A DNA stretch of 28,190 bases from Alloprevotella sp. (GTDB taxonomy: Bacteria; Bacteroidota; Bacteroidia; Bacteroidales; Bacteroidaceae): NCBI GenBank assembly GCA_017477205.1, contig JAFUXE010000033.1, forward strand, positions 1 to 28,190, written 5' to 3'. Made by a program: the position numbers and the translations under genes. This document shows positions 1 to 7,680 of the stretch, piece after piece; the stretch's first letter is position 1; each line of letters begins with the position of its first letter. The notes beneath the pieces were generated by a model, which worked only from the letters and a program-made list of their open reading frames with translations, did not search any database and was not told where the DNA came from.

Positions 1-157
1 AGACGCTGTAGTCATACAACAGGTGCTGTCCGTTGGCCATAGAGAGTTCCAACTTCCACGTCTTGCCCTCCTCCACGAAGGGGCGGTACTCCTGTGCCCA
101 TGCGCTTGTGCACACCGTGCATAGCGCGAGCAATGCTGTAATGAGAATCTGTTTCAT
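1..157 (-). CDS. Secreted protein of unknown function, N-terminal part only
   Basis: The gene runs off the left edge; only its first 52 codons are visible, reading leftward from ATG at 157. The product begins MKQILITALLALCTVC and continues to an AWAQ signal-peptidase site at about residue 22, so the protein is exported. The mature part starts EYRPFVEEGKTWK, an opening I associate with hypothetical secreted proteins of Prevotella and Bacteroides; that is recollection, not a search result. A TAnnTTTG box lies at 207-214 on the same strand, and two fuller promoters lie further upstream. No function can be assigned. Confidence 0.8.
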   Translation of the reverse strand, partial: MKQILITALLALCTVCTSAWAQEYRPFVEEGKTWKLELSMANGQHLLYDYSV

Positions 158-313
158 GGCTCTATTTGTTTTTTTTGTGTGACAGTTTGCTATAAGTTTC
201 CGGCTGCAAATATATGCATTATTCCCGGAAGGAAAACGGGGGGGGTAATTTTAACATTTCGCCCTGCGGTTTCCCACCGCCCGTTCTTTTGTCTGTTCCT
301 TCTGCCTGCGCCA

Positions 314-343
314 CAAAGGTACGGAAAAGTTCCTGTCCTCCAA
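314..343 (-). promoter_or_regulatory. Bacteroidetes-type promoter, minus strand
   Basis: On the minus strand TTTG (343-340) is followed after 18 bp by TACCTTTG (321-314), a full match to the Bacteroidetes -7 element TAnnTTTG. It points to the partial gene at 1-157, with a leader of about 150 nt. Confidence 0.55.
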
Positions 344-462
344 ACCTGCGGACATATATTTGCATGCTTTGTATCCATTATATATTGTATTGTGCCTGTT
401 ATATATATTTATTGTTTCGTTTCACGCGGTGTTGTCCGGGTGGTTGGTTCGTTTTCCGGGGG

Positions 463-493
463 CAAAAGTATGGGGTTGGAATGCACCTGCAAA
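463..493 (-). promoter_or_regulatory. Bacteroidetes-type promoter, minus strand, ideal spacing
   Basis: On the minus strand TTTG (493-490), then exactly 19 bp, then TACTTTTG (470-463): a textbook match. Transcription would run toward position 1 with about 300 nt before the first start codon. It may be a distal promoter of the partial gene or drive an unrecognised RNA; I see no intrinsic terminator between 456 and 322. Confidence 0.55.
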
Positions 494-504
494 ACCAATG
501 TGGT

Positions 505-542
505 TTACAAACATTTACAAAAAGCTTACAAACATTTACAAA
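505..542. repeat. Two direct 17-nt repeats, possible operator
   Basis: TTACAAACATTTACAAA occurs at 505-521 and exactly again at 526-542, a 21-bp period equal to two helical turns. The pair lies just upstream of the minus-strand promoter at 463-493 and about 80 bp before the regulator gene at 623. Position and phasing suit a dimeric protein binding site; that role is inferred. Confidence 0.5.
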
Positions 543-609
543 CCCCGCCGGCTTAAGTTTTTTTAACAAAAACATATTGTCTGGAACAAGAATTACAATA
601 GGATTGCCG

Positions 610-617
610 TACTTTTG
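610..617 (+). promoter_or_regulatory. -7 element TACTTTTG immediately before the start codon
   Basis: TACTTTTG matches TAnnTTTG. It ends 5 nt before the ATG at 623, so a transcript starting at the usual distance would have almost no 5' leader. No TTTG was found at the expected -33 position. Confidence 0.5.
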
Positions 618-622
618 CTGTC

Positions 623-2215
623 ATGAAAAAGAATGTATTTAGAACTTTATGTGCGTCTCCGGCTTGTATTCTGTTTCTGTCGTGCACCCTATGGGGCTGT
701 CAGGAAGCGAAAAGGGAGAATCCTGCTCTCGAAAAGGTCGAATCGGAAATCACGCAGAATCCCATGCACGCTGTATCCATGCTGGACTCCCTGTCCGAGG
801 AACTTGGGCCAGACACGGCGTCAGCTCCATTCGTGCTGCTGAGGACGAAGGCGCGCGACAAGGCCTACCTGCATCACACGTCGGACAGCGCCATGCGCAT
901 GGCGGTGGCATACTATGAAAAGGAAGGGAGCCCGGAAAAGAAGCTGGAGGCATTCTACTACATGGGGAGCGTGGCGCGTGACTTGCACAATTCCCCGGAG
1001 GCCGTACGCTGGTATCGTCGGGCGGCTGACTATGGAGAGGCACATCTGGCGGACGTGGATACGAACACTCTGGCCTGTGTGTATGCCCAGTTGGCGGACG
1101 TCTTCCAGCACCAGGGGAATTTTTCCGGCGTCTTGGAGTGTGCAAAGTGCAGCTACAGGATGGAACGCAGGAATGCAGACCACCATATTGCGACGCACGA
1201 ACTGGCGAGCGCGTACAAGCGCCTTTACAACTACGACAGCCTCCAGACAGCCTATCGCGACAGTGCGTACCATCTGTTCACGGAAAACCTCCGCTTGTAC
1301 CAGAACAGGAAAGCCGCCCCGGATTATGGAATGATAGGGGAGTCGCTCGGCTTCTACTCTGAGAATGGCTTTACGCTAGATGCCGCAGCCTCTCTGGCGC
1401 TGCTCCACGGAATTCCCGTCGACAGCCTTCCTCCGACGGCATTGGTGAATATGGGCTACTACTACCTGTCCCGGAGCATGACGGACAGTACGGAATACTA
1501 CTGGCATATGGCTTATGAGAAGTCTCCGGACATTTCGTTTCGCAATGATGCCTGTCTGCACCTCTCCCGGCTTTTTCGTCAGAAGGGCGACCTTTCACGT
1601 GCCGCCGCCTTTGCGGAAGAATATATGGAGACCCGTGACACCATAGAAACGGCTCTCATGCGGGAACAGACAGCGAACTCAAACAACGAGTACATATATC
1701 AGAGGAATCACGACCGGGAGATTGCCGCAGAAAAGAAGCGCCTTATGACGGAACGTGCGCTGTATGCCCTCTTCTGCCTGTTTTTGCTCCTGCTCATAGT
1801 CATAGCAGTTGTGGTATACCTTGCAAGAGAGCGCATACGGCGTGGACATGTTGAGCTGGAGAAAGCCCGGAATGAGTTTGGTGTATACGTTGCGCAGCGG
1901 AAGTCCCTGGATGTGTCGGCATCCGACATCGTGGATATCTTCAGGAAATACGCCGCTCAGGATATCTCACCGAAGTCAGAAGAGGAATGGAAGGCACTCT
2001 ATCGGATGGTTGATAGCAACTATCCTGATTTTTTCCAGCGCGTACTGACGCGGTTGCCGAATATAAAGGATAAAGACAAGAACCTGCTTTACATGCTTCG
2101 CGCCGGGTTGAGCAAATCCGAGATAGCGCGGCTTACGGAAGTGAAGCTACCTGCCGTCAGCAACCGGCTCTCACGTCTGGAGAAGCATATAGGGGTTTCA
2201 TGGGGGGAGATTTAG
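623..2215 (+). CDS. TPR protein with one membrane segment and C-terminal helix-turn-helix (putative membrane-tethered regulator)
   Basis: This 530-residue protein begins with a hydrophobic export signal (residues 1-25) ending LWGC, a possible but atypical lipobox at Cys26. Residues 45-350 are helical with tetratricopeptide-like pairs (for example AFYYMGSVARDLHNSPEAVRWYRRA at about 110-134). One transmembrane helix lies at about 378-401, followed by a short basic coiled segment. The last 40 residues, containing LSKSEIARLTEVKLPAVSNR, resemble a LuxR-like helix-turn-helix. The architecture matches Bacteroidetes proteins that place periplasmic TPRs on one side of the membrane and a DNA-binding domain on the other. 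The ligand and target genes are unknown. It stands alone, with no kinase or receiver gene beside it. Confidence 0.8.
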   Translation: MKKNVFRTLCASPACILFLSCTLWGCQEAKRENPALEKVESEITQNPMHAVSMLDSLSEELGPDTASAPFVLLRTKARDKAYLHHTSDSAMRMAVAYYEKEGSPEKKLEAFYYMGSVARDLHNSPEAVRWYRRAADYGEAHLADVDTNTLACVYAQLADVFQHQGNFSGVLECAKCSYRMERRNADHHIATHELASAYKRLYNYDSLQTAYRDSAYHLFTENLRLYQNRKAAPDYGMIGESLGFYSENGFTLDAAASLALLHGIPVDSLPPTALVNMGYYYLSRSMTDSTEYYWHMAYEKSPDISFRNDACLHLSRLFRQKGDLSRAAAFAEEYMETRDTIETALMREQTANSNNEYIYQRNHDREIAAEKKRLMTERALYALFCLFLLLLIVIAVVVYLARERIRRGHVELEKARNEFGVYVAQRKSLDVSASDIVDIFRKYAAQDISPKSEEEWKALYRMVDSNYPDFFQRVLTRLPNIKDKDKNLLYMLRAGLSKSEIARLTEVKLPAVSNRLSRLEKHIGVSWGEI

Positions 2216-2439
2216 GGCGCGGAACACCCGGGAAAAGGCGCGCGCTTGCCTTTGCCGGAGGTGCTTAAAGGAGGGAGGAAGCGCGGGTGTCCGGGGAAAA
2301 CGTTTACACATTATTCTCTATTCTCTTTGACGCGGGTTTGGCATAGGAAAGTTGCGCTATGTCATGCCGTATCTGCGTCGCCTTAGTGTCGCCTCAGCCT
2401 CCTCTTAGCCTCCTCTCAGGCAGGCTTCAGGCAGCTCAT

Positions 2440-2540
2440 TTGTTCGATAGTTGTCCGATAGTTGTTCGATAGTTCTTCGATAGTTCTCCGATAAAAATCG
2501 AACAACTATCGAACAACTATCGGAGAACTATCGAAGAACT
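2440..2540. repeat. Hairpin built from 11-nt units
   Basis: Four units of the form CGATAGTT(G/C)T(T/C) are followed by CGATAAAAATC and then four units of the complementary form GRASAACTATC. The two arms pair over roughly 45 bp around an A-rich loop. Because the units resemble one another, the arms can also pair in shifted registers. The partner hairpin is at 27913-27980. Confidence 0.85.
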
Positions 2541-2611
2541 AAGGGGGTAGAATGCTTGCTGAATGCTCTCTGATAGCTTGCTGATCCCTGCCAGAAGGCA
2601 TCTTGTCTTCT

Positions 2612-2780
2612 GGAACCACAGATTGCACAGGATTTTGAAACCACTACACACACTGCTTGGGGAACCACAGATTGCACGGATTTTGAAACCACTACAGACA
2701 CTGCTCTTGGGGACCGCAGATTGCACAGAGCTTGAAACCACTACAAACACTGCTTCTGGGACCACGGATTGCACGGAATT
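2612..2780 (+). repeat. 49-50-bp tandem repeat array, three full units and one partial
   Basis: Units start at 2612, 2661, 2711 and 2759 (lengths 49, 50 and 48, then a partial unit). Each opens with GGAACCACAGATTGCAC or a close variant, has GAAACCACTACA in the middle and ends near CACTGCTCTTGG. Units abut directly with no spacers. The inverted copy at 27622-27839 has four full units. Confidence 0.85.
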
Positions 2781-2870
2781 ATTGCCGCTATGTATCCACG
2801 TTCGTGTAACTTCGTGCCATTCGTGGTATTAGGGTTTTCAACCACGAAGGGATAATGGACGAATAGATAT

Positions 2871-2906
2871 GAGAAGGGGGATGCCCCGCTGGACATCCCC
2901 CTTCTC
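2871..2906 (-). terminator. Strong hairpin, probable end of the sigma/anti-sigma transcript
   Basis: The arms GAGAAGGGGGATG and CATCCCCCTTCTC form a stem of about 16 bp with a 4-nt loop. On the minus strand the only imperfect pair becomes a U-G wobble, which favours a minus-strand RNA. It lies 76 bp past the stop of the minus-strand gene ending at 2983. No T-run follows, so it may be a stabilising 3' end rather than a classic intrinsic terminator. Confidence 0.55.
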
Positions 2907-2982
2907 ACCTGTTTTAACGTAGCAATGATTGAGACTTTAATGTTTTTCGCCGGCTGTCTCGCTCCGGACGTTTCCTTTTCCC

Positions 2983-3453
2983 CTAACGCTCCATCTTCAG
3001 CGTGTCGGCAGAGGCGGTATGCTGTGCGGGATCCACTATGCCGGGCTTCACGGGCTGCGAAACCTCGGTGCCTGCCAGCTGCTCGGGCGAAACGGCATCC
3101 TCCATGTCGTTGAAGGAGCGTCCGGCACCGATGCCGACGAGGGCGATGATGGCGACGGAGGCGGCGGCCTGCCAGAGGGGACGTATGCTGTGGGCGAACG
3201 TGCCCTTGCGTGCACGCACCGTGATGCGACCGGGTGCGGAGAGGCCGGCAGCTGCCATGACGCGGCGGTCGAACTCTTCGCCCAGCGCCACGTTCTTTTC
3301 CGTCCGCAGGCAGTCGAAGAGGGGGCGGTACTGCGCAATGTGCGCGGGAAGGTCCGGCATCGCCATGCCTGCCATCAGGAGGCATTCCTCCTCGGCAGTG
3401 GTTTCAGCGGCGAAGTATCGCTCCAGCAGTTGTTCGATGAATTTATAGTCCAT
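2983..3453 (-). CDS. Putative anti-sigma factor, single-span membrane protein
   Basis: The 156-residue product begins MDYKFIEQLLERYF, an opening I associate with the small proteins that follow ECF sigma genes in Bacteroidetes. A cytoplasmic part of about 90 residues leads to one transmembrane helix (about 94-111, containing AAASVAIIALVGIGA) and a polar tail of about 45 residues. No zinc-binding HxxxCxxC motif is seen, so it is not a ZAS-type anti-sigma. The start at 3453 is chosen because it opens the conserved N-terminus; its ATG overlaps the end of the sigma gene by 11 nt, implying coupled translation. An in-frame ATG at 3498 would add 15 residues read through sigma coding sequence. The anti-sigma role is inferred from context. 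Confidence 0.7.
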   Translation of the reverse strand: MDYKFIEQLLERYFAAETTAEEECLLMAGMAMPDLPAHIAQYRPLFDCLRTEKNVALGEEFDRRVMAAAGLSAPGRITVRARKGTFAHSIRPLWQAAASVAIIALVGIGAGRSFNDMEDAVSPEQLAGTEVSQPVKPGIVDPAQHTASADTLKMER

Positions 3454-3955
3454 AGTTGTATTCTTTTTCAAGTGCTCCACGGAGCGTCTGGCGTGCACGG
3501 TGCAGGGTGACGCGCAGTACGTCCTCGGTCATTCCCAGTGCCTGTGCCGCGTCGCGGTAGCTCATGCCTTCGATGTCACGGAGCTGTATGGCGGCACGCT
3601 GGCGTTCGGGCAGGCGCTGCAGCAGTTCGCGCACGTATTGCAGGCGTTCGTCCTGCTCAAGGCGCTCGTGCGGCGAGGCGTCGGTTGCGGGTGCGTCGAT
3701 GTCGGCCTGGCTCAGGGACAGATTGCGGTTTTCCCGCTTCTCGCTGCGGTCGATGGAGAGGTTCCGGCACACCGTGAGCAGATATGCCTCCACGGAGTTC
3801 ACTTTCTCCAGTTCCCCGCGCCTTTCCCAGGCGCGAACGAGCGTGTCCTGCACCACGTCCTCCGCTTCGGCATAGTCCTGCGTGATGCGCAGGGCGAGGC
3901 GGAAGAGTTTGTCCTTATAGGGCAGCAAATCGGCGCGGAAATCGATTTCTTTCAT
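3443..3955 (-). CDS. ECF-family RNA polymerase sigma factor
   Basis: At 170 residues this has the usual ECF size. Region 2 occupies about residues 10-77, with AEAEDVVQDTLVRAWERR as the core-binding and -10 recognition helices. Region 4 occupies about 107-160, with LPERQRAAIQLRDIEGMSYR leading to a helix-turn-helix ending in TLHRARQTLR. It lies 61 bp downstream of the transporter gene on the same strand and overlaps the putative anti-sigma gene. It would redirect RNA polymerase in response to a cell-envelope or nutrient signal; the regulon cannot be read from this window. Confidence 0.93.
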   Translation of the reverse strand: MKEIDFRADLLPYKDKLFRLALRITQDYAEAEDVVQDTLVRAWERRGELEKVNSVEAYLLTVCRNLSIDRSEKRENRNLSLSQADIDAPATDASPHERLEQDERLQYVRELLQRLPERQRAAIQLRDIEGMSYRDAAQALGMTEDVLRVTLHRARQTLRGALEKEYNYGL

Positions 3956-4016
3956 ATATCGCTCTAATGGGATGACGGATGAAGGGGGAAAAAGTTAACG
4001 GCGGGGAGAAACTTTT

Positions 4017-5336
4017 TTATTTAGGTATGTTCGTTTTTCCTGCACGCAGGCCATAGCAGGTGACGACGCAGAAGCAGAGGAGGGGCAGGGCGAAGCTTAC
4101 GTTTACGGCGGGGTGGCCGAGGATGGTCTGCATGTCGATGATGCTTCCCTGCAACGGCGGCATCAGGGCACCGCCAACAATAGCCATCACGAGGAAGGCG
4201 GCACCGAGGGAGGTGTCGCGGCTCTCGACGTTCTCAAGGGCGAGGCCGTAGATGGTGGGGAACATGAGGGACATGAAGAAGCTGATGCCGACGAGGCAGA
4301 ACAGTCCGGCCTTGCCGACGATGAGGATGGTGCCGAGCGTGCAGAGGGCAGCGCCTACGCCAAACAGGGAGAGCAGCGTGCGGCCTTTGACATAGCGCAT
4401 CAGGAAGGTGCAGACGAAGCGGCTGCAAAGGAACATGGCCATTGCCACGATGTTGTAGGTCTGTGCGGTGGCCTTGTTGATGCCGAGGTTGTCGGCATAC
4501 TGGATGATGAAGGTCCACACCATGATTTGTGCTGCGACATAGAACACCTGTGCCACGACGCCCTCGCGATAGACGCGGTTGTGCCACAGGCGGCGCAGCG
4601 TGTCGCGGCTGTTGCCCTTCTCGCCGCTCACACCCATGACGGGCATCTTTGTCAGCGCGATGACTATGGCCACGACCAGGACGACGAGGCCCAGTGCCAC
4701 GTAGGGGTCGCGGATGACGGCGAGGTCGTGGACGCGGATGTCGGCCTTCTCCGCCTCGCTCAGGGTGTCGAAGATGATTTTTCCCGCAGCATCGCGACGG
4801 TCGGACCAGAGTTGCGGCAGCACGACGAAGCTTGCCACCGCCATGCCGGAGAGCGAGCCCATCGGGTTGAAGGCCTGCGAGAGGTTGAGGCGCTGCGTGG
4901 AGGTCTGCTTGTCACCGAGCGAGAGGATGAAGGGGTTGGCCGTCGTCTCCAGGAAAGCCAGACCGAAGGTCAGGACGTAGAGGGAGACGCAGAAGAACCA
5001 GAAGTTCTGCCATTCCGCAGCCGGGATGAAGAGGAAGGCGCCCGTGGCGTAGAGCCCCAGCCCCAGGAGGATGCCCCGCTTGTAGCTGTAGCGGCGGATG
5101 AAGAGGGCTGCGGGAATGGCCATCGTGGCATAGCCGCCGTAGAAGGCAAACTGTATCATGCTGGCTTTGGCGGCCGAAATCTCCATCACGGTCTGGAAGG
5201 CGGCCACCATGGGATTCGTGATGTCGTTGGCAAAGCCCCAGAGGGCGAAGAGCAACGTAATCAGGACAAAGGGAACGAGGAACCTGCGTTCCACCAGTTT
5301 GGGTTTGTTTTCTTTCATGGTGAGATGTGCTTGCAT
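4017..5336 (-). CDS. fucP: Sugar:proton symporter of the FucP family (major facilitator superfamily)
   Basis: The 439-residue product has about 12 hydrophobic helices and matches E. coli FucP (438 residues) in length and sequence. ALWGFANDITNP lies at about residues 31-42, and ETTANPF at about 130-136 corresponds to the ETAANPF segment of FucP, keeping the proton-coupling glutamate. The aspartate that FucP carries in helix 1 appears to be Asn here, so the substrate may be glucose or galactose rather than fucose. The start at 5336 is preferred over an ATG at 5381, because a promoter-like TATCTTCG at 5371-5364 lies inside the longer version; ATG 5318 is also possible. No fucose catabolic genes are adjacent. 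Confidence 0.85.
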   Translation of the reverse strand: MQAHLTMKENKPKLVERRFLVPFVLITLLFALWGFANDITNPMVAAFQTVMEISAAKASMIQFAFYGGYATMAIPAALFIRRYSYKRGILLGLGLYATGAFLFIPAAEWQNFWFFCVSLYVLTFGLAFLETTANPFILSLGDKQTSTQRLNLSQAFNPMGSLSGMAVASFVVLPQLWSDRRDAAGKIIFDTLSEAEKADIRVHDLAVIRDPYVALGLVVLVVAIVIALTKMPVMGVSGEKGNSRDTLRRLWHNRVYREGVVAQVFYVAAQIMVWTFIIQYADNLGINKATAQTYNIVAMAMFLCSRFVCTFLMRYVKGRTLLSLFGVGAALCTLGTILIVGKAGLFCLVGISFFMSLMFPTIYGLALENVESRDTSLGAAFLVMAIVGGALMPPLQGSIIDMQTILGHPAVNVSFALPLLCFCVVTCYGLRAGKTNIPK

Positions 5337-5363
5337 GCGTGTATCTTTTCTTTTTACTTGCCG

Positions 5364-5371
5364 CGAAGATA
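5364..5371 (-). promoter_or_regulatory. -7-like element TATCTTCG for the transporter gene
   Basis: On the minus strand TATCTTCG, followed by CGGCAAG, resembles the TACCTTCG/CGGCAAA seen before polA. It ends 27 nt before the ATG at 5336. The fifth-to-last TTTG is TTCG here, one mismatch to consensus. Confidence 0.45.
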
Positions 5372-5421
5372 CATCTTTCATGCCCTACCACCAAGCCTCT
5401 GCTCCTAAAAAGCGTGCATTT

Positions 5422-5449
5422 TGTCCGTGCCGTGTGCCAAAATGTCCGT
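5422..5449. repeat. Direct repeat TGTCCGT with 21-bp period
   Basis: TGTCCGTGCC starts at 5422 and TGTCCGTACC at 5443, two helical turns apart, in the gap between the divergent transporter and clpB genes. It could be an operator for either; the evidence is position and phasing only. Confidence 0.3.
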
Positions 5450-5544
5450 ACCAAAGCCCGGAGCTGCCCGTACGACGGGGGGTGGCACGATGTTTGAATG
5501 AAAAATGGGAAAATTAAAAATGAGAAACTAAAAATTAGAATGAT

Positions 5545-7674
5545 ATGACACAGAACAACCAACCCCAACCGTTCAACCCGCAGGAGGAGCGTGCCCTGGA
5601 ACGCTTCGCACGGAACCTCGTGGACGAGGCCCGCACGGGAAAGCTTGACCCCGTCATCGGACGGGACGACGAGATACGCCGCGTGCTGCAGATACTTTCG
5701 CGGCGCACGAAGAACAACCCCATCCTCATCGGTGAGCCGGGCACGGGAAAGACGGCCATCGTGGAAGGCCTTGCGCAGCGCATCGTGCGCGGCGACGTGC
5801 CGGAGAACCTGAAGGAGAAGAAACTCTACAGCCTGGACATGGGAGCCCTGATAGCGGGTGCCATGTACAAGGGCGAATTCGAGGAACGCCTGAAGAGCGT
5901 CGTGAAGGAAGTGACGGAGAGCCAGGGCGACATCATCCTGTTCATCGACGAAATCCACACCCTCGTGGGTGCGGGAAAGGGCGAGGGCGCCATGGACGCG
6001 GCCAACATCCTGAAGCCTGCCCTCTCGCGCGGCGAGATACGCACCATCGGCGCCACGACGCTGGAGGAATACCAGAAGTACTTCGAGAAGGACAAGGCCC
6101 TGGAACGCCGCTTCCAGACGGTGACCGTCGATGAGCCCAGCGTGGAGGACGCCATCAGCATCCTGCGCGGACTGAAGGAACGCTACGAGAACCACCACAA
6201 GGTGCGCATACAGGACGACGCCATCATCGCGGCCGCGCAGCTCTCGCACCGCTATATCACGGAACGCTTTCTGCCGGACAAGGCCATCGACCTCATGGAC
6301 GAGGCGGCCGCGAAGCTCCGCATGGAGCGCGACTCGCAGCCGGAGGAACTGGACGAGATTTCCCGCCGCCTGAAGCAGCTCCAGATTGAGCGCGAAGCCA
6401 TCAAGCGCGAGAACGACACGCAGAAGCTGCAACAGCTGAACGGGGAGATTGCGGAGCTTTCCGAAAAGGAACGTGCGCTACGCGCAAAGTGGGAAGGCGA
6501 ACGCAGCATCCTGAACGAGATTCAGGACAAGCGCAAGGTGATGGAGGCCCTGAAGTTCGATGCCGAAAGGGCAGAGCGGCAGGGCGACTACGGCAAGGTG
6601 GCGGAGATACGCTACGGACGCTTGCAGGAACTCTCCCAAGCCATCGAAACGCTGGAAAAAAGCCTGAAGGAGCGACAGGGCAGCGAAGCGATGGTGAAGG
6701 AGGAGGTGACGGCGGACGACATTGCCGACGTCGTGAGCCGCTGGACGGGCATCCCCGTGAGCCGCATGATGCAGAGCGAGCGCGACAAGCTCATCCGCCT
6801 GGAGGACGAACTGCACCACCGCGTCATCGGGCAGGAAGAGGCCATCACGGCCGTCAGCGATGCCGTGCGCCGCAGCCGTGCCGGCCTGCAAGACCCGAAG
6901 CGTCCCATCGGATCGTTCATCTTCCTGGGCCCCACGGGCGTGGGAAAGACGGAACTTGCCAAAGCCCTGGCGGAATACCTCTTCAACGACGAGGCGATGA
7001 TGACGCGTATCGACATGTCGGAGTATCAGGAGAAGTTCAGCGTGTCGCGCCTCGTGGGTGCGCCTCCGGGATACGTGGGCTACGAAGAGGGCGGACAGCT
7101 GACGGAGGCCGTGCGCCGCAAGCCCTACAGCGTGGTGCTGTTCGACGAAATAGAAAAGGCGCACCCGGACGTGTTCAACATCCTCCTGCAAGTGCTGGAC
7201 GACGGACGCCTGACGGACAACAAGGGGCGCGTGGTGAACTTCAAGAACACCATCATCATCATGACCTCCAACCTCCTGCCGGACAAGACGACGGCCACGG
7301 GCGACGCCCGAGAAGCCAGCCTGCGTGCCGGACTCGTAAGGCTGGGACTGCGGCCGGAGTTCCTGAACCGCGTAGATGACATCATCGAGTTCCTGCCGCT
7401 GCGCGAGGAGGAGATTGGCCAAATCGTCCGCCTGCAACTCTCGGGCATCACGAAGCAACTGGCGGAGCAGGGCATCAACCTGCAAACGACGGACGAGGCC
7501 GTGAGCCTCATCGCCCACGAGGGCTACGACCCGGAGTTTGGCGCACGCCCCGTGAAGCGCGCCTTGCAGCGCATGCTCCTCAACGACCTCTCCACGGCCA
7601 TCCTGAGCGGGAAGGTGGACCGCACGAAGCCCATCACCGTGGACGCAGAGGAGGGAAAACTCTCCTTCAGATAA
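5545..7674 (+). CDS. clpB: ClpB-type AAA+ disaggregase lacking the N-terminal domain
   Basis: This 709-residue protein aligns with E. coli ClpB from the residues just before AAA-1 to the C-terminus. AAA-1 has Walker A GEPGTGKT (63-70) and Walker B ILFIDE (131-136). A full coiled-coil middle domain spans about 258-375, which separates ClpB from ClpA and points to DnaK-dependent disaggregation. AAA-2 has Walker A GPTGVGKT (462-469) and the sensor-2 motif GARPVKRA (666-673). No ClpP-binding loop is apparent. The Clp-N repeat domain of about 150 residues found in full-length ClpB (857 in E. coli) is absent: the first 27 residues lead straight into [11 protein letters not shown], and 5409-5544 encodes nothing like it. 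No CIRCE element is seen. A weak -7 box GATGTTTG lies at 5489-5496. Confidence 0.93.
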   Translation: MTQNNQPQPFNPQEERALERFARNLVDEARTGKLDPVIGRDDEIRRVLQILSRRTKNNPILIGEPGTGKTAIVEGLAQRIVRGDVPENLKEKKLYSLDMGALIAGAMYKGEFEERLKSVVKEVTESQGDIILFIDEIHTLVGAGKGEGAMDAANILKPALSRGEIRTIGATTLEEYQKYFEKDKALERRFQTVTVDEPSVEDAISILRGLKERYENHHKVRIQDDAIIAAAQLSHRYITERFLPDKAIDLMDEAAAKLRMERDSQPEELDEISRRLKQLQIEREAIKRENDTQKLQQLNGEIAELSEKERALRAKWEGERSILNEIQDKRKVMEALKFDAERAERQGDYGKVAEIRYGRLQELSQAIETLEKSLKERQGSEAMVKEEVTADDIADVVSRWTGIPVSRMMQSERDKLIRLEDELHHRVIGQEEAITAVSDAVRRSRAGLQDPKRPIGSFIFLGPTGVGKTELAKALAEYLFNDEAMMTRIDMSEYQEKFSVSRLVGAPPGYVGYEEGGQLTEAVRRKPYSVVLFDEIEKAHPDVFNILLQVLDDGRLTDNKGRVVNFKNTIIIMTSNLLPDKTTATGDAREASLRAGLVRLGLRPEFLNRVDDIIEFLPLREEEIGQIVRLQLSGITKQLAEQGINLQTTDEAVSLIAHEGYDPEFGARPVKRALQRMLLNDLSTAILSGKVDRTKPITVDAEEGKLSFR

Positions 7675-7680
7675 AAAATG

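Larger units (their letters stand above)
158..622. other. Gene-free divergent region rich in promoter-like sequences
   Basis: This 465-bp stretch separates two divergent genes. It is AT-rich in its centre. Minus-strand TAnnTTTG boxes lie at 207-214 (TATATTTG), 314-321 (TACCTTTG) and 463-470 (TACTTTTG); plus-strand boxes lie at 354-361 (TATATTTG) and 610-617 (TACTTTTG). Short reading frames here overlap each other in several frames and show no family resemblance, so I do not call them genes. Confidence 0.6.
2317..2827 (+). repeat. Composite intergenic repeat, copy A (inverted partner at 27575-28114)
   Basis: This 511-bp block recurs as a reverse complement at the other end of the window. In order it holds: a unique-looking start (TTGACGCGGGTTTGGCATAG), an 11-nt-phased region (2346-2609) with a large hairpin (2440-2540), a 49-50-bp tandem array (2612-2780), and an end block containing GCCGCTATGTATCCACG and TTCGTGCCATTCGTGG. 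Similarity stops sharply at both ends. It fills the gap between two convergently transcribed genes. I see no coding potential and no transposase. Its name, if it has one, is not known to me. Confidence 0.85.

Noticed and set aside
2612..2780. CRISPR array (also 27622-27839)
   Set aside because: The 49-50-bp units abut with no unique spacers, the whole unit is repeated, and no cas gene is nearby.
2517..2832. Reading frames of 85-89 codons on both strands in the composite repeat, and a 111-codon frame at 27424-27759
   Set aside because: They arise from repeated units without stops, are repetitive and have no start context or conservation.
4113..5408. 431-codon plus-strand frame opposite the transporter gene
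   Set aside because: It is the antisense shadow of a clear 12-helix transporter; its composition (His, Asp, Glu, Gly) is typical of antisense to GC-rich genes.
5409..5544. CIRCE or other heat-shock operator before clpB
   Set aside because: No TTAGCACTC/GAGTGCTAA inverted repeat is present; only a short TGTCCGT direct repeat is seen.
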